A stretch of 7,035 nucleotides of DNA from Fidelibacterota bacterium REDSEA-S14_B6 (GTDB taxonomy: Bacteria > Fidelibacterota > Marinisomatia > Marinisomatales > S15-B10). The stretch spans positions 1-7,035 of the forward strand of contig LUOC01000171.1 of the NCBI GenBank assembly GCA_001626655.1, in the 5' to 3' direction. Position numbers and translations under genes: made by a program. Each line of letters begins with the position of its first letter. Position 1 is the first letter of the stretch. The notes under the pieces were generated by a model. It was given only the letters and a program-made list of their open reading frames with translations. It was not told the origin of the DNA and ran no database searches. Of the stretch, positions 1 through 7,020 are shown in pieces.

Positions 1-15
1 GTGTATAAGAGACAG
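1..15 (+). other. Tn5/Nextera mosaic-end adapter remnant (left)
   Basis: The bases GTGTATAAGAGACAG are the 3' 15 of the 19-base Tn5 mosaic end used in tagmentation libraries (AGATGTGTATAAGAGACAG). They are the exact reverse complement of the last 15 bases of the window. Read in frame with the first gene they give V-Y-K-R-Q, a well-known adapter contamination signature at protein N-termini. They are not genomic and should be trimmed. Confidence 0.97.
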
Positions 16-519
16 CGGCGCGCCGTCACCTCGGTGAACATCTCCAAGAGTGAACAGCTAATGTCATTTTATCACGGAAGCGCCAAGTCGACCTCGGACC
101 TCTATTCGCACAAGATCGGTTCGCGGAGGCATACGCGACTCACACAGACCATGAATCCGGAAGTTGACCCTTCGCATCTTGCAGATGCTGAAGTAATCCG
201 CTATAAGTCGTTCGACGGCATGGAGATTCCCGCTGTTTACTACAGGCCGCCTCATGCGGAGCGGGGCGAAAAAATCCCGGCGCTGGTGTGGGTTCACGGC
301 GGCCCGGGAGGGCAGTCGCGCGTGGGCTACAGGGCGCTGATTCAGTACCTCGCCAATCACGGATATGCGGTCCTCGCTGTGAACAATCGCGGCAGCGGCG
401 GATACGGAAAGACGTTCCAGCAGCTCGATGATCAGGCCCACGGTGAAGGTGATTTGGACGACTGCGTGGGGCGGCTATATGGTGATGGCGGCACTGGCGT
501 TCCGGCCCGAAGCATTTGA
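16..519 (+). CDS. S9 (prolyl oligopeptidase family) peptidase, N-terminal part of a broken, 5'-truncated gene
   Basis: This is the upstream part of a serine peptidase of the S9 dipeptidyl/acylaminoacyl-peptidase type, which cuts short peptides with an alpha/beta-hydrolase domain. The start lies outside the window; the GTG at base 1 belongs to adapter. Residues from about base 25 to 170 resemble the last propeller blade (DLYSHKIG, TRLTQTMNPE). The hydrolase domain follows with KSFDGMEIPAVYY, the oxyanion-region motif VWVHGGPGG (about 286-312) and NNRGSGGYGK. Homology stops at HGEGDLDDCV, near base 468; the remaining codons to the TGA at 517-519 are out of frame. The same gene resumes one frame over at about 470, after loss of the nucleophile segment. 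Family assignment is firm. Whether the break is biological or technical cannot be decided here. Confidence 0.88.
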   Translation, partial: RRAVTSVNISKSEQLMSFYHGSAKSTSDLYSHKIGSRRHTRLTQTMNPEVDPSHLADAEVIRYKSFDGMEIPAVYYRPPHAERGEKIPALVWVHGGPGGQSRVGYRALIQYLANHGYAVLAVNNRGSGGYGKTFQQLDDQAHGEGDLDDCVGRLYGDGGTGVPARSI

Positions 520-898
520 GGCAGGGGTGAACATCTTCGGTGTCACCAACTGGGTTCGGACGCTGAAAAGTATTCCGCCGTGGTGGGAGGCGGCACGGCT
601 GTCTCTCTACAAAGAGATGGGAAATCCGGAAACGCAGGAAGAGTATCTCTACAGCATCTCTCCTCTTTTCCACGCCGAGAATATTGTCAGACCGGTGATC
701 GTACTTCAGGGCGCCAACGATCCTCGTGTACTGCAGGTAGAATCGGATGAAATGGTGGAAGCGGTGAGGGCGAACGGGGTGACGGCCGAATACATCCTTT
801 TCGATGATGAAGGGCACGGTTTTAGGAAAAAAGAGAACCAGATCAGAGGCCATGAAGCGGTACTCAAATTCCTCGATCAGCATCTGAAAGGGAATTGA
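428..898 (+). CDS. S9 peptidase, C-terminal part of the same broken gene (catalytic Asp and His, no Ser)
   Basis: This is the downstream half of the S9 alpha/beta-hydrolase domain, continuing from the +1 reading frame upstream. An ATG exists at 428, but true homology begins at about base 470 with GGYMVMAALAFRPEAF; the first 14 codons are an off-frame reading of the upstream part. It continues with FGVTNWVRTLKSIPPWW, the Asp loop VLQGANDPRVLQ (catalytic Asp codon 719-721) and the His loop DDEGHGFRKKE (His codon 815-817), and ends with KFLDQHLKGN and TGA at 896-898. In intact relatives about 25 residues ending in G-G-S-Y, including the nucleophile serine, separate DDC from GGYMV; they are missing here. 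The product, if made, would be inactive as a peptidase. The next gene starts 33 bases downstream. Confidence 0.87.
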   Translation: MIRPTVKVIWTTAWGGYMVMAALAFRPEAFEAGVNIFGVTNWVRTLKSIPPWWEAARLSLYKEMGNPETQEEYLYSISPLFHAENIVRPVIVLQGANDPRVLQVESDEMVEAVRANGVTAEYILFDDEGHGFRKKENQIRGHEAVLKFLDQHLKGN

Positions 899-931
899 TC
901 GTGTGGATGAATCAAGCTGACTGAAGAAAGG

Positions 932-1465
932 ATGAACGGCATCAAGAGACCTTTCTCCCTTTCCGCGGCGCTGTTGTTTTGTCTCTCCTGCTCTCAAGAG
1001 CAGGGAGAAATTCTTTGGGACCGGTACGGCATCCCCCACATCTTTGCCCACACTGAAGAGGAGCTGTTTTACGGGGTGGGGTGGGCGCAGATGAGGAACC
1101 ACGCCAATCTCATGCTGAAGCTCTACGGTGAAGCGCGGGGCCGGGCGGCAGAATACTGGGGCAAAGAGCATCTGGAGAGCGACCGATGGATGCATCTGAA
1201 CGGCGTCCCGGAGCGGTCGGGGCAGTGGCTTGCTGAACAGAGTGAGCGGTCGAAAGGACACCTTGCCGCTTTCGTGAGAGGCATCAACGCCTACGCAGAA
1301 GCCCATCGGGATAAGATAGACCCCGCCAGAGCAGTTGTCCTGCCTGTCAGGGAAGAGGATATTCTCGGTCACGTTCAGAGGGTGATCCAAGCGGTCAGCC
1401 TCCGGAAACGCCCTTCTGCTGGCAAATCCTCATCTGCCGTGGAGCGACTACTATTCGTGGTTTGA
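932..1465 (+). CDS. Penicillin acylase family (S45) amidase, signal and alpha-chain part of a broken gene
   Basis: This is the N-terminal part of an Ntn-hydrolase acylase (penicillin amidase/acyl-homoserine-lactone acylase superfamily), made as a precursor that cuts itself into alpha and beta chains. Residues 1-20 form a short basic-hydrophobic leader ending LFCLSC, a weak lipobox with Cys20 as the likely lipidated residue. The alpha chain then reads EILWDRYGIPHIFAH, FYGVGWAQMRNH, LKLYGEARGRAAEYWG and FVRGINAYAEA. Homology ends at EEDILGHVQRVI (to about base 1387); codons after this, to the TGA at 1463-1465, are out of frame. ATG 932 is preferred because the frame has a stop at 908-910 and no better start. 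A purine-rich AAGAAAGG directly abuts the ATG, an unusually short spacing. The substrate cannot be told from sequence. Confidence 0.88.
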   Translation: MNGIKRPFSLSAALLFCLSCSQEQGEILWDRYGIPHIFAHTEEELFYGVGWAQMRNHANLMLKLYGEARGRAAEYWGKEHLESDRWMHLNGVPERSGQWLAEQSERSKGHLAAFVRGINAYAEAHRDKIDPARAVVLPVREEDILGHVQRVIQAVSLRKRPSAGKSSSAVERLLFVV

Positions 1466-2906
1466 GCACCATGTGGTGCTCCCGCAACTCAACGCCTACG
1501 GCGCCACACTGGTGGGGATGCCCACTGTGGGAATCATGTTCACCGATCACTTAGGCTGGACCCATACGGTGAACACCCACGATGGAGCCGACCTCTACGC
1601 TCTGAAACTGGAAGGAGGCGGCTATCGGTTCGACGGTGAGATCAAGCCTTTCGAAGTATCGACCAAGCAATTGAAGGTGAAGCAGGACGACGGCTCGATT
1701 CGGGAAGAGGTTCTCACGGTCAAGCGTTCGGTGCACGGCCCGGTAGTGGCTGAAAAGGGTGGCGACGCGCTTGCGCTGCGAGTCGTCGGGCTGGACATGC
1801 CTCATGTGAACGCTGAGCGGTGGAAGATGCTCAATGCGAAAAACTTTTCTGAATTTCAGAAAGCGCTGAAGACACTACAGATGCCTATGTTCACAGTGAT
1901 GTATGCCGATCAGGACGGACACATCATGCATCTGTTCGGAGGGCTGACTCCTCGCAGAAACGAGGGGTGGGACTACTCCGGCATCGTTCCCGGCGACACC
2001 TCCGCCACGCTGTGGACCGAATATCACAGATACGAGGAACTGCCCAAGGTTATCGATCCTCCTACGGGGTGGCTTCAAAACGCCAACGATCCCCCGTGGA
2101 CCACCACTTTCCCGGAAGCTCTGGACGCCGACGATTTCCCCAGCTACATGGCGCCGCGCTTTATGCACTTTCGGGCACAGCAGTCAGCACAACTGATGAT
2201 GGACGATGACAACATTACGGTTGAAGAATTCGTGCAGTACAAATTTTCAACAAGAATGCTTCTCGCGGACCGCGTCCTGGATGATCTGATCCAAGCGGGG
2301 AAAAGTTCCCCGAATGAGCTGACTGTGAAGGCGGCTTCAGTGCTGGCCCAGTGGGACAGACACGCCGATAACGAGAGCCGCGGCGCCGTCCTGTTCAAAG
2401 CGTGGGCGGACGGATACGGCATCTCCGTAGAAAAAAGTGGTCTCTTTGTTGAGCCGTGGCGTGAAGGGAATTCCAACAGCACGCCTCACGGCCTGGCCAA
2501 CCCGGAAGGCGCTGCGGAGGCGCTCGGCGAAGCTGCTCGGAAGGTTGTCGAGGCACACGGTGCTCTCGACGTGGCGTGGGGTGAAGTCTTCCGCCTCCGG
2601 AAAGGGACTGTTTATCTCCCCGCCAACGGTGCCCCCGGCGATCCCTACGGCGTCTTTCGCGTCACCGGTTATGGCGCTAACGGCGACGGAACCTACACGG
2701 CGGGCGGCGGCGACTCCTACGTGGCAGTGGTGGAGTTCTCCAATCCTGTGAAGGCCTATGCAGTCCTCGGAGCTGGGAACGCTTCCCAGCCCAGTTCTCC
2801 TCACATAACCGACCAGCTCGAGCTGTTCAGCGAAAAGAGGCTTCGACCTGTCTGGCTCACGCGAAAGGAGATCGAGGCGAACCTCAAAGAACGGAAAGTT
2901 TTTTGA
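1386..2906 (+). CDS. Penicillin acylase family (S45) amidase, beta-chain part of the same broken gene
   Basis: This is the beta chain of the S45 acylase, in a different frame from the alpha part. Homology begins at about 1386 (SKRSASGNALLLANPHLPW); a GTG at 1473 is the first ordinary start codon, but that start would discard conserved sequence. Further conserved blocks are NAYGATLVGMPTVGIMF, DHLGWTHTVNTHDGADLY, the NANDPPW motif, which probably holds the oxyanion Asn seen in penicillin G acylase, DVAWGEVFRLRKG and GGDSYVAVVEF. The C-terminus reads NASQPSSPHITDQLELF and ends at TGA 2904-2906. Missing are the linker peptide and the G-S-N-A-W start of the beta chain; its serine is both the autoprocessing residue and the nucleophile. 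Visible alpha plus beta total about 658 residues, slightly short for the family. The next gene starts 24 bases on. Confidence 0.9.
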   Translation, partial: SKRSASGNALLLANPHLPWSDYYSWFEHHVVLPQLNAYGATLVGMPTVGIMFTDHLGWTHTVNTHDGADLYALKLEGGGYRFDGEIKPFEVSTKQLKVKQDDGSIREEVLTVKRSVHGPVVAEKGGDALALRVVGLDMPHVNAERWKMLNAKNFSEFQKALKTLQMPMFTVMYADQDGHIMHLFGGLTPRRNEGWDYSGIVPGDTSATLWTEYHRYEELPKVIDPPTGWLQNANDPPWTTTFPEALDADDFPSYMAPRFMHFRAQQSAQLMMDDDNITVEEFVQYKFSTRMLLADRVLDDLIQAGKSSPNELTVKAASVLAQWDRHADNESRGAVLFKAWADGYGISVEKSGLFVEPWREGNSNSTPHGLANPEGAAEALGEAARKVVEAHGALDVAWGEVFRLRKGTVYLPANGAPGDPYGVFRVTGYGANGDGTYTAGGGDSYVAVVEFSNPVKAYAVLGAGNASQPSSPHITDQLELFSEKRLRPVWLTRKEIEANLKERKVF

Positions 2907-2930
2907 GGATGCCCTCTATCAAAATATAGA

Positions 2931-4160
2931 ATGAAATCTGGCCGCCGTCTCCTCCTGTGCCTCCTGCTCATTGCCGGATGCGAGGATGACGATGGGATCA
3001 AGAACCTCGAGCCGACTGTTCTGCTCGTCTCCATGGACGGTTTCCGGTGGGATTATCTGGAGCGCACTGAAACTCCCAATCTCGACTACCTCGTCGCCAA
3101 CGGTGTGAAAGCCGAATCGCTGGTCCCGGTCTATCCGTCCAGTACGTTCCCGAACCACTACACAATCGCGACGGGCCTCTACCCCGAGAATCACGGTATC
3201 GTTTCCAATGGCATGTACGATCCGGAGTTCGACGCTTTCTTCTACATCGGTTCGGGCAGCGAACCGGCGAGGGATGGGCGGTGGTACGAAGGTGAACCCA
3301 TATGGGTAACGGCGGAAAAACAGGAACAGACCGCCATGACCATGTTCTGGCCCGGCTCTGACGCGGAGATCCTCGGCATCCGCCCCACTGAATACCGCCA
3401 GTACGACGGCTCCGTGAAAAACAGAGAGCGCGTGCAGCAGATCCTGACGTGGCTTGATCTCCCCAAGAGGAAACGCCCCACCTTCATGACTCTCTATTTC
3501 AGCGATACGGACAGCTACGGCCACAACTACGGTCCCGACGCACCTGAGATGGAAATAGCGATAAAGGAGATGGACGACCAGATGGGGCGGCTCATCACCG
3601 GGCTGGACGAAGTGGAGCTCTTGGACCAAGTGAACATAATTATCACATCGGATCACGGTATGGCCCGAACAAGCTCTGCCCGTCTTATCATGATCGACGA
3701 TCACATTTCACTGAATGATGTAATTATGACGGGCTGGGGTGCGTACGGCGGCATCTGGCCCAATGATGGTCTGGAAGAAACTATCTACGAGGCGCTCAGC
3801 GGAAGCCATCCCGGCTGGGACGTCTACAAGAAAAATGAAATCCCGGAACGGCTGCATTACAGGAACCACTGGCGAATTCCCACGATCGTCGGAATCCTTG
3901 ACGAAGCGTGGTCCGTAACATCGAAAGCGTATGCCGACTCACGGCCCGATGCTTTCGAAGGAGGCGCCCACGGTTACGATCCGGCTTACACATCCATGCA
4001 TGGGATATTCATTGCTTACGGCCCCGCTTTCAAAGAGAATGTGACGGTTCCATCTTTTCGAAATATTCACCTATATGAGATGATGTGCCATATCCTGGAG
4101 TTAACTCCCGCGTCGAATGACGGAAGCCTAGATTCGGTTCGTGCCGTCTTTAAGAACTAG
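2931..4160 (+). CDS. Type I phosphodiesterase/nucleotide pyrophosphatase family lipoprotein (alkaline phosphatase superfamily)
   Basis: A 409-residue, apparently intact two-zinc enzyme of the NPP family (PF01663 type), which hydrolyses phosphodiester or pyrophosphate bonds in nucleotides or lipid headgroups. The leader ends in a canonical lipobox LLIAGC, so Cys17 should be lipidated and the enzyme anchored outside the cytoplasm. All ligands expected by comparison with bacterial NPPs are present: Asp36 (SMDGFRWD), nucleophile Thr72 (SSTFPNHYT), Asp194 and His198 (FSDTDSYGHNYGP), Asp241 and His242 (TSDHGM) and His347 (GGAHGYDP); Asn93 fits the conserved substrate Asn. ATG 2931 is the only start giving the complete leader, because the frame is closed by the acylase stop at 2904-2906. 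No Shine-Dalgarno is visible; the leader is A/T-rich. The natural substrate is unknown. Confidence 0.93.
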   Translation: MKSGRRLLLCLLLIAGCEDDDGIKNLEPTVLLVSMDGFRWDYLERTETPNLDYLVANGVKAESLVPVYPSSTFPNHYTIATGLYPENHGIVSNGMYDPEFDAFFYIGSGSEPARDGRWYEGEPIWVTAEKQEQTAMTMFWPGSDAEILGIRPTEYRQYDGSVKNRERVQQILTWLDLPKRKRPTFMTLYFSDTDSYGHNYGPDAPEMEIAIKEMDDQMGRLITGLDEVELLDQVNIIITSDHGMARTSSARLIMIDDHISLNDVIMTGWGAYGGIWPNDGLEETIYEALSGSHPGWDVYKKNEIPERLHYRNHWRIPTIVGILDEAWSVTSKAYADSRPDAFEGGAHGYDPAYTSMHGIFIAYGPAFKENVTVPSFRNIHLYEMMCHILELTPASNDGSLDSVRAVFKN

Positions 4161-4240
4161 GCCGTTGCCATCTTCTCGGGAGACTCCTAACTTCCGTTTT
4201 CCGTTAACAGGTTTGAGACAGAAAAGAAAGTGAGGACAAT
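4161..4240 (+). other. Longest intergenic gap (80 bases), no clear terminator or promoter
   Basis: This spacer separates the phosphodiesterase from the M20 pair. I see only a short repeated TTCCGTT motif near 4193-4205. There is no stem followed by a T-run and no convincing -35/-10 pair. An internal promoter for the M20 pair is possible but unsupported. Confidence 0.4.
4232..4235 (+). promoter_or_regulatory. Shine-Dalgarno site fixing the GTG start at 4241
   Basis: GAGG lies five bases upstream of GTG 4241, in a purine-rich run. Because the frame has a TGA at 4214-4216 and no other usual start codon between, this site decides the start of the first M20 gene. Confidence 0.6.
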
Positions 4241-5512
4241 GTGAGCCAGCCCGGTCAGGAAGCGGTACAACTGCTGAAAGAGTATATCCGCATCAACACC
4301 ATCAACCCGCCCGGAGATGTGACGGCGGCGGCGAAATTCCTTCAGGATATCCTTGAAAAGGAAGGCATCCCTGTCGAATTGTACTGGCCTGACAAGGCCA
4401 CGGGCCGCGTCAACCTGCTGGCACAGTTGAAGGGGTCCGGCAAGAAGGCGCCTCTCCTCATGCTCCACCACATGGATGTTGTCCCCGTGGATGAACGTGG
4501 ATGGACGGAGGAGCCGTTTGGCGGCGCTGAGAAGGATGGTTATATCTACGGGCGGGGATCGCTCGACATGAAGAATTATGGGATCGTGCAGCTCATGTCC
4601 ATGCTTCAGCTTGCCCGGCACGGCGTGAAGCTTGACCGCGATCTGCTACTGTTGGCAGTCTGCGATGAGGAGATTGGCGGAGAGCTCGGCGCCGGATGGA
4701 TGGTGGAGAACCACTGGGACGACATGGCGCCGGAGTTTGTTCTTGATGAAGGGGGCTTCGGCACGGAACGATTTTTCACGGACGATGACAGACTGATCTT
4801 TTCCGTAGGCGTCGCCGAGAAGCAGATGCTCGCCCTGAACCTTTCTGTGAACCGGGCGCCGGGACACGCCTCCATGCCGCCAAAAGAGAGCGCCAACTTT
4901 ATTCTTGCCGAAGCGCTGGGGAGGATCGCCGCCTACGAAACGCCGGAAAACTTGACCCCCGTTGCAAAGGAGATGGAGGAGCGCCTCGGGGGACTCGAGG
5001 ATACACTCTACAACAGTGCGGTCAAGAGGAATACCATTTCTCTCACCGTCCTCAACGGGTTTGTGGGCGACCCCCCGAAAACAAACGTAATCCCCGAACG
5101 GTCCGAGGCTGTGCTCGACTGCCGCCTCCTCCCGGAGCAGGACAAGGACGCTTTCCTGAAAGAACTGACGGAAGTGATTAATGATGACAGGATTGACATT
5201 CGCCCCATCATGGAACCGAAACAGGAATCGGTGGTCTCCTCTTACGATTCAGATCTGTTCCGCGTCATCGAGGAGGAGACAGTAGCAATCTACCCCGATT
5301 CCGTTACCCTCCCTCACCTCGTTATCTACGGAACGGACTCCCGCTACTTCCGGGACCGGGGCGCCACCTGTTACGGCTTTTTCCCGGGGCCCGTGCACAT
5401 GGAAGAGTACTCCCGCATCCACGGCAACGATGAACGGATTCGGACCAAGAGCCTCAAGAATGCGGCCGAGATTTACTGCAATGTTGTACGGAGATTCTGT
5501 GAAAAAGGTTAA
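4241..5512 (+). CDS. M20 family metallopeptidase (ArgE/yscS carboxypeptidase-like), cytoplasmic
   Basis: An intact 423-residue zinc peptidase/deacylase of the M20 family, related to acetylornithine deacetylase and yscS/PM20D1-type carboxypeptidases; such enzymes remove a terminal amino acid or an N-acyl group. Putative dinuclear-zinc residues are His77 and Asp79 (HHMDVVP), bridging Asp109 (GRGSLDMKN), general base Glu143 and ligand Glu144 (CDEEIGG), Asp169 (VLDEGG) and His394 (IHGNDER). His209 (APGHASMPP) marks the lid/dimerisation domain at about residues 195-310. There is no signal peptide or membrane segment, so it should act in the cytoplasm. The GTG start is fixed by an in-frame TGA at 4214-4216 and a GAGG five bases upstream. 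The next M20 gene follows after 10 bases, so the two are probably co-translated. Exact substrate is not predictable. Confidence 0.92.
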   Translation: MSQPGQEAVQLLKEYIRINTINPPGDVTAAAKFLQDILEKEGIPVELYWPDKATGRVNLLAQLKGSGKKAPLLMLHHMDVVPVDERGWTEEPFGGAEKDGYIYGRGSLDMKNYGIVQLMSMLQLARHGVKLDRDLLLLAVCDEEIGGELGAGWMVENHWDDMAPEFVLDEGGFGTERFFTDDDRLIFSVGVAEKQMLALNLSVNRAPGHASMPPKESANFILAEALGRIAAYETPENLTPVAKEMEERLGGLEDTLYNSAVKRNTISLTVLNGFVGDPPKTNVIPERSEAVLDCRLLPEQDKDAFLKELTEVINDDRIDIRPIMEPKQESVVSSYDSDLFRVIEEETVAIYPDSVTLPHLVIYGTDSRYFRDRGATCYGFFPGPVHMEEYSRIHGNDERIRTKSLKNAAEIYCNVVRRFCEKG

Positions 5513-5517
5513 AGGAG
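5512..5517 (+). promoter_or_regulatory. Shine-Dalgarno site of the exported M20 gene, overlapping the upstream stop
   Basis: AAGGAG sits five bases before ATG 5523 and shares a base with the TAA stop (5510-5512) of the previous gene. This arrangement is typical of translational coupling and supports one transcript for the two M20 genes. Confidence 0.75.
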
Positions 5518-5522
5518 AAAAG

Positions 5523-7020
5523 ATGCGATATCGAAGTCTGATTATCTGGGCCGTTCTCCTGAGCGCCGTCGCGACGGCACAGGAGCCACCCAAATCCCAG
5601 CTGAAGAAAATGGTCCGGGACTATCGGAAAGCTTACGAACATGAACTGTTCACAGAACTTGTGGAGTGGCTTACCATTCCCAACGTGGCCGATGATCAAC
5701 CGAACATTCGCAGGTGCGCCGCGTGGCTCAAGGCAGCTATGGAGAAACGGGGCATCACCACGCAGATTCTGGAAACAGGCGGGAGTCCCGTCGTGTACGG
5801 TGAGCTGAAGGTTCCCGGCGCTAAGCGGACGGTCATGTACTACGCGCACTACGACGGCCAGCCGGTGGATCCCACCAAGTGGATTGACATGGCGCCTTTC
5901 TCCCCCACCCTTCGGCCGGCGAAATTAGAGGCGGGATCCACAGAACCGAAACCGATTCCCATGCCGAAGAAAGGTGAAAGCATTAATGAAGAGTGGCGAC
6001 TGTACGGCCGTTCCGCAAGTGATGATAAATCTCCCATCACTGCCCTTTTAGCAGCCATGGACGCCGTGAAAGCCGCCGGCATCGAATACGGTGCTAACCT
6101 GAAGTTCATCTATGAAGGCGAGGAAGAGGCCGGCTCCCCTTTCCTGCAATCTTTCGCTGAAAAGAATAGGGAGCTCTTCGACGCCGAGGTGCTCTACGTC
6201 TGCGACGGCCCCATGTATTACAGCAATCAGCCGACCCTTAAGTTCGGGGCGAGGGGCATCACCACCATCGACATCACCGTTTACGGTCCCAACGTGAATG
6301 TCCACAGTGGTCATTACGGTAACTGGGCGCCGAACCCCGGCATCAAGCTGGCGCGGCTGCTGACAAGCATGAAGCACGAAAACGGCAATGTGAAGATCAG
6401 AGGTTTCTACAACACCGTTACGCCCCTCAGCAAAAGAGAGAAGGATGCGGTGAAGGCGATCCCGCCCTACGATGATGAAATCAAGGAGCTTTACGGTTTC
6501 GCAAAACCGGAGGGGCGTGGCGAATCACTCATGGAAAGGATCAATAAGCCGTCGCTGAACATCCGCGGACTGGAGAGCGCCTGGGCCGGTCCTCAGGCAA
6601 GAACGGTGGTGCCGGCGGAGGCGACAGCCGCCATCGACATCCGACTGGTGAAGGGGAACGATCCCGATGATATGATCAGCAAGGTGATCGATCACGTGAA
6701 GCGGCAGGGGTTCCATGTGGTCTCTGAAGATCCCGACCATGCCACTCGGATGAAATATCCCGACATCGCCAAGATTGTGAAACGGGAGGGGTATCCTGCA
6801 TCGCGGACTTCCATGGATCTGGAAATCTCCCACCTCACCGCCGAGGCCCTCACAGGATTCCATGACGAACCGGTGGTGATGGTCCCCACCAGCGGCGGCT
6901 CGGTGCCACTCTACATCTTTACACAGATTCTTGACGTTCCCACTATCAGCGTCCCCATTGTCAATCATGACAACAATCAACACCAGCCCAATGAAAACAT
7001 TCGGATAGGCCATTACTGGA
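5523..7020 (+). CDS. Exported M20 family dipeptidase (carnosinase/CNDP-like), 3' end missing
   Basis: The frame is open from ATG 5523 through the right adapter with no stop; 499 genuine codons are visible, so only a short C-terminal tail is probably missing. A signal peptide (MRYRSLIIW... ATA, cleavage likely after Ala19) predicts export to the periplasm or beyond. Putative zinc-site residues by comparison with human CN2 are His109 and Asp111 (YYAHYDGQP), Asp167 (YGRSASDDKSP), base Glu201 and Glu202 (IYEGEEEAGS), Asp228 (VCDGP) and His487 (NNQHQPNENI). His261 in NVHSGHYGNW lies in the lid domain. The family hydrolyses dipeptides and other short peptides. A strong AAGGAG overlaps the stop of the preceding M20 gene. 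The two M20 proteins are different subfamilies, not a recent duplication. Any residues read after Trp499 come from adapter. Confidence 0.93.

Noticed and set aside
17..24. GGCGCGCC palindrome (AscI site) next to the left adapter, possibly a cloning linker
   Set aside because: It reads through in the S9 frame and such sites occur naturally in GC-rich DNA; no other vector sequence is visible, although a linker cannot be excluded.
428..519. Overlapping reading frames as a programmed frameshift in the S9 gene
   Set aside because: A frameshift would keep all conserved residues, but about 25 expected residues are missing at the junction, and I see no slippery heptamer.
140..1390. Long open frame (416 codons) on the - strand
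   Set aside because: It overlaps two clearly recognisable + strand genes, has no recognisable domain, and is best explained as a GC-rich antisense shadow.
1383..1473. S45 acylase as two naturally separate subunit genes
   Set aside because: The beta part has no proper start before its conserved N-terminal block, and the essential Gly-Ser-Asn segment is absent, so a deletion explains it better.
2919..3704. 261-codon open frame on the - strand
   Set aside because: It lies wholly against the well-conserved phosphodiesterase coding sequence and shows no family motif.
6003..6035. Non-canonical GRSASDDKSP at the M20 bridging-Asp motif in place of GRGxxDxKG
   Set aside because: The metal-binding Asp and the Lys are kept, and I recall similar GRSASDDK forms in bacterial exported M20 dipeptidases, so it is probably normal variation.
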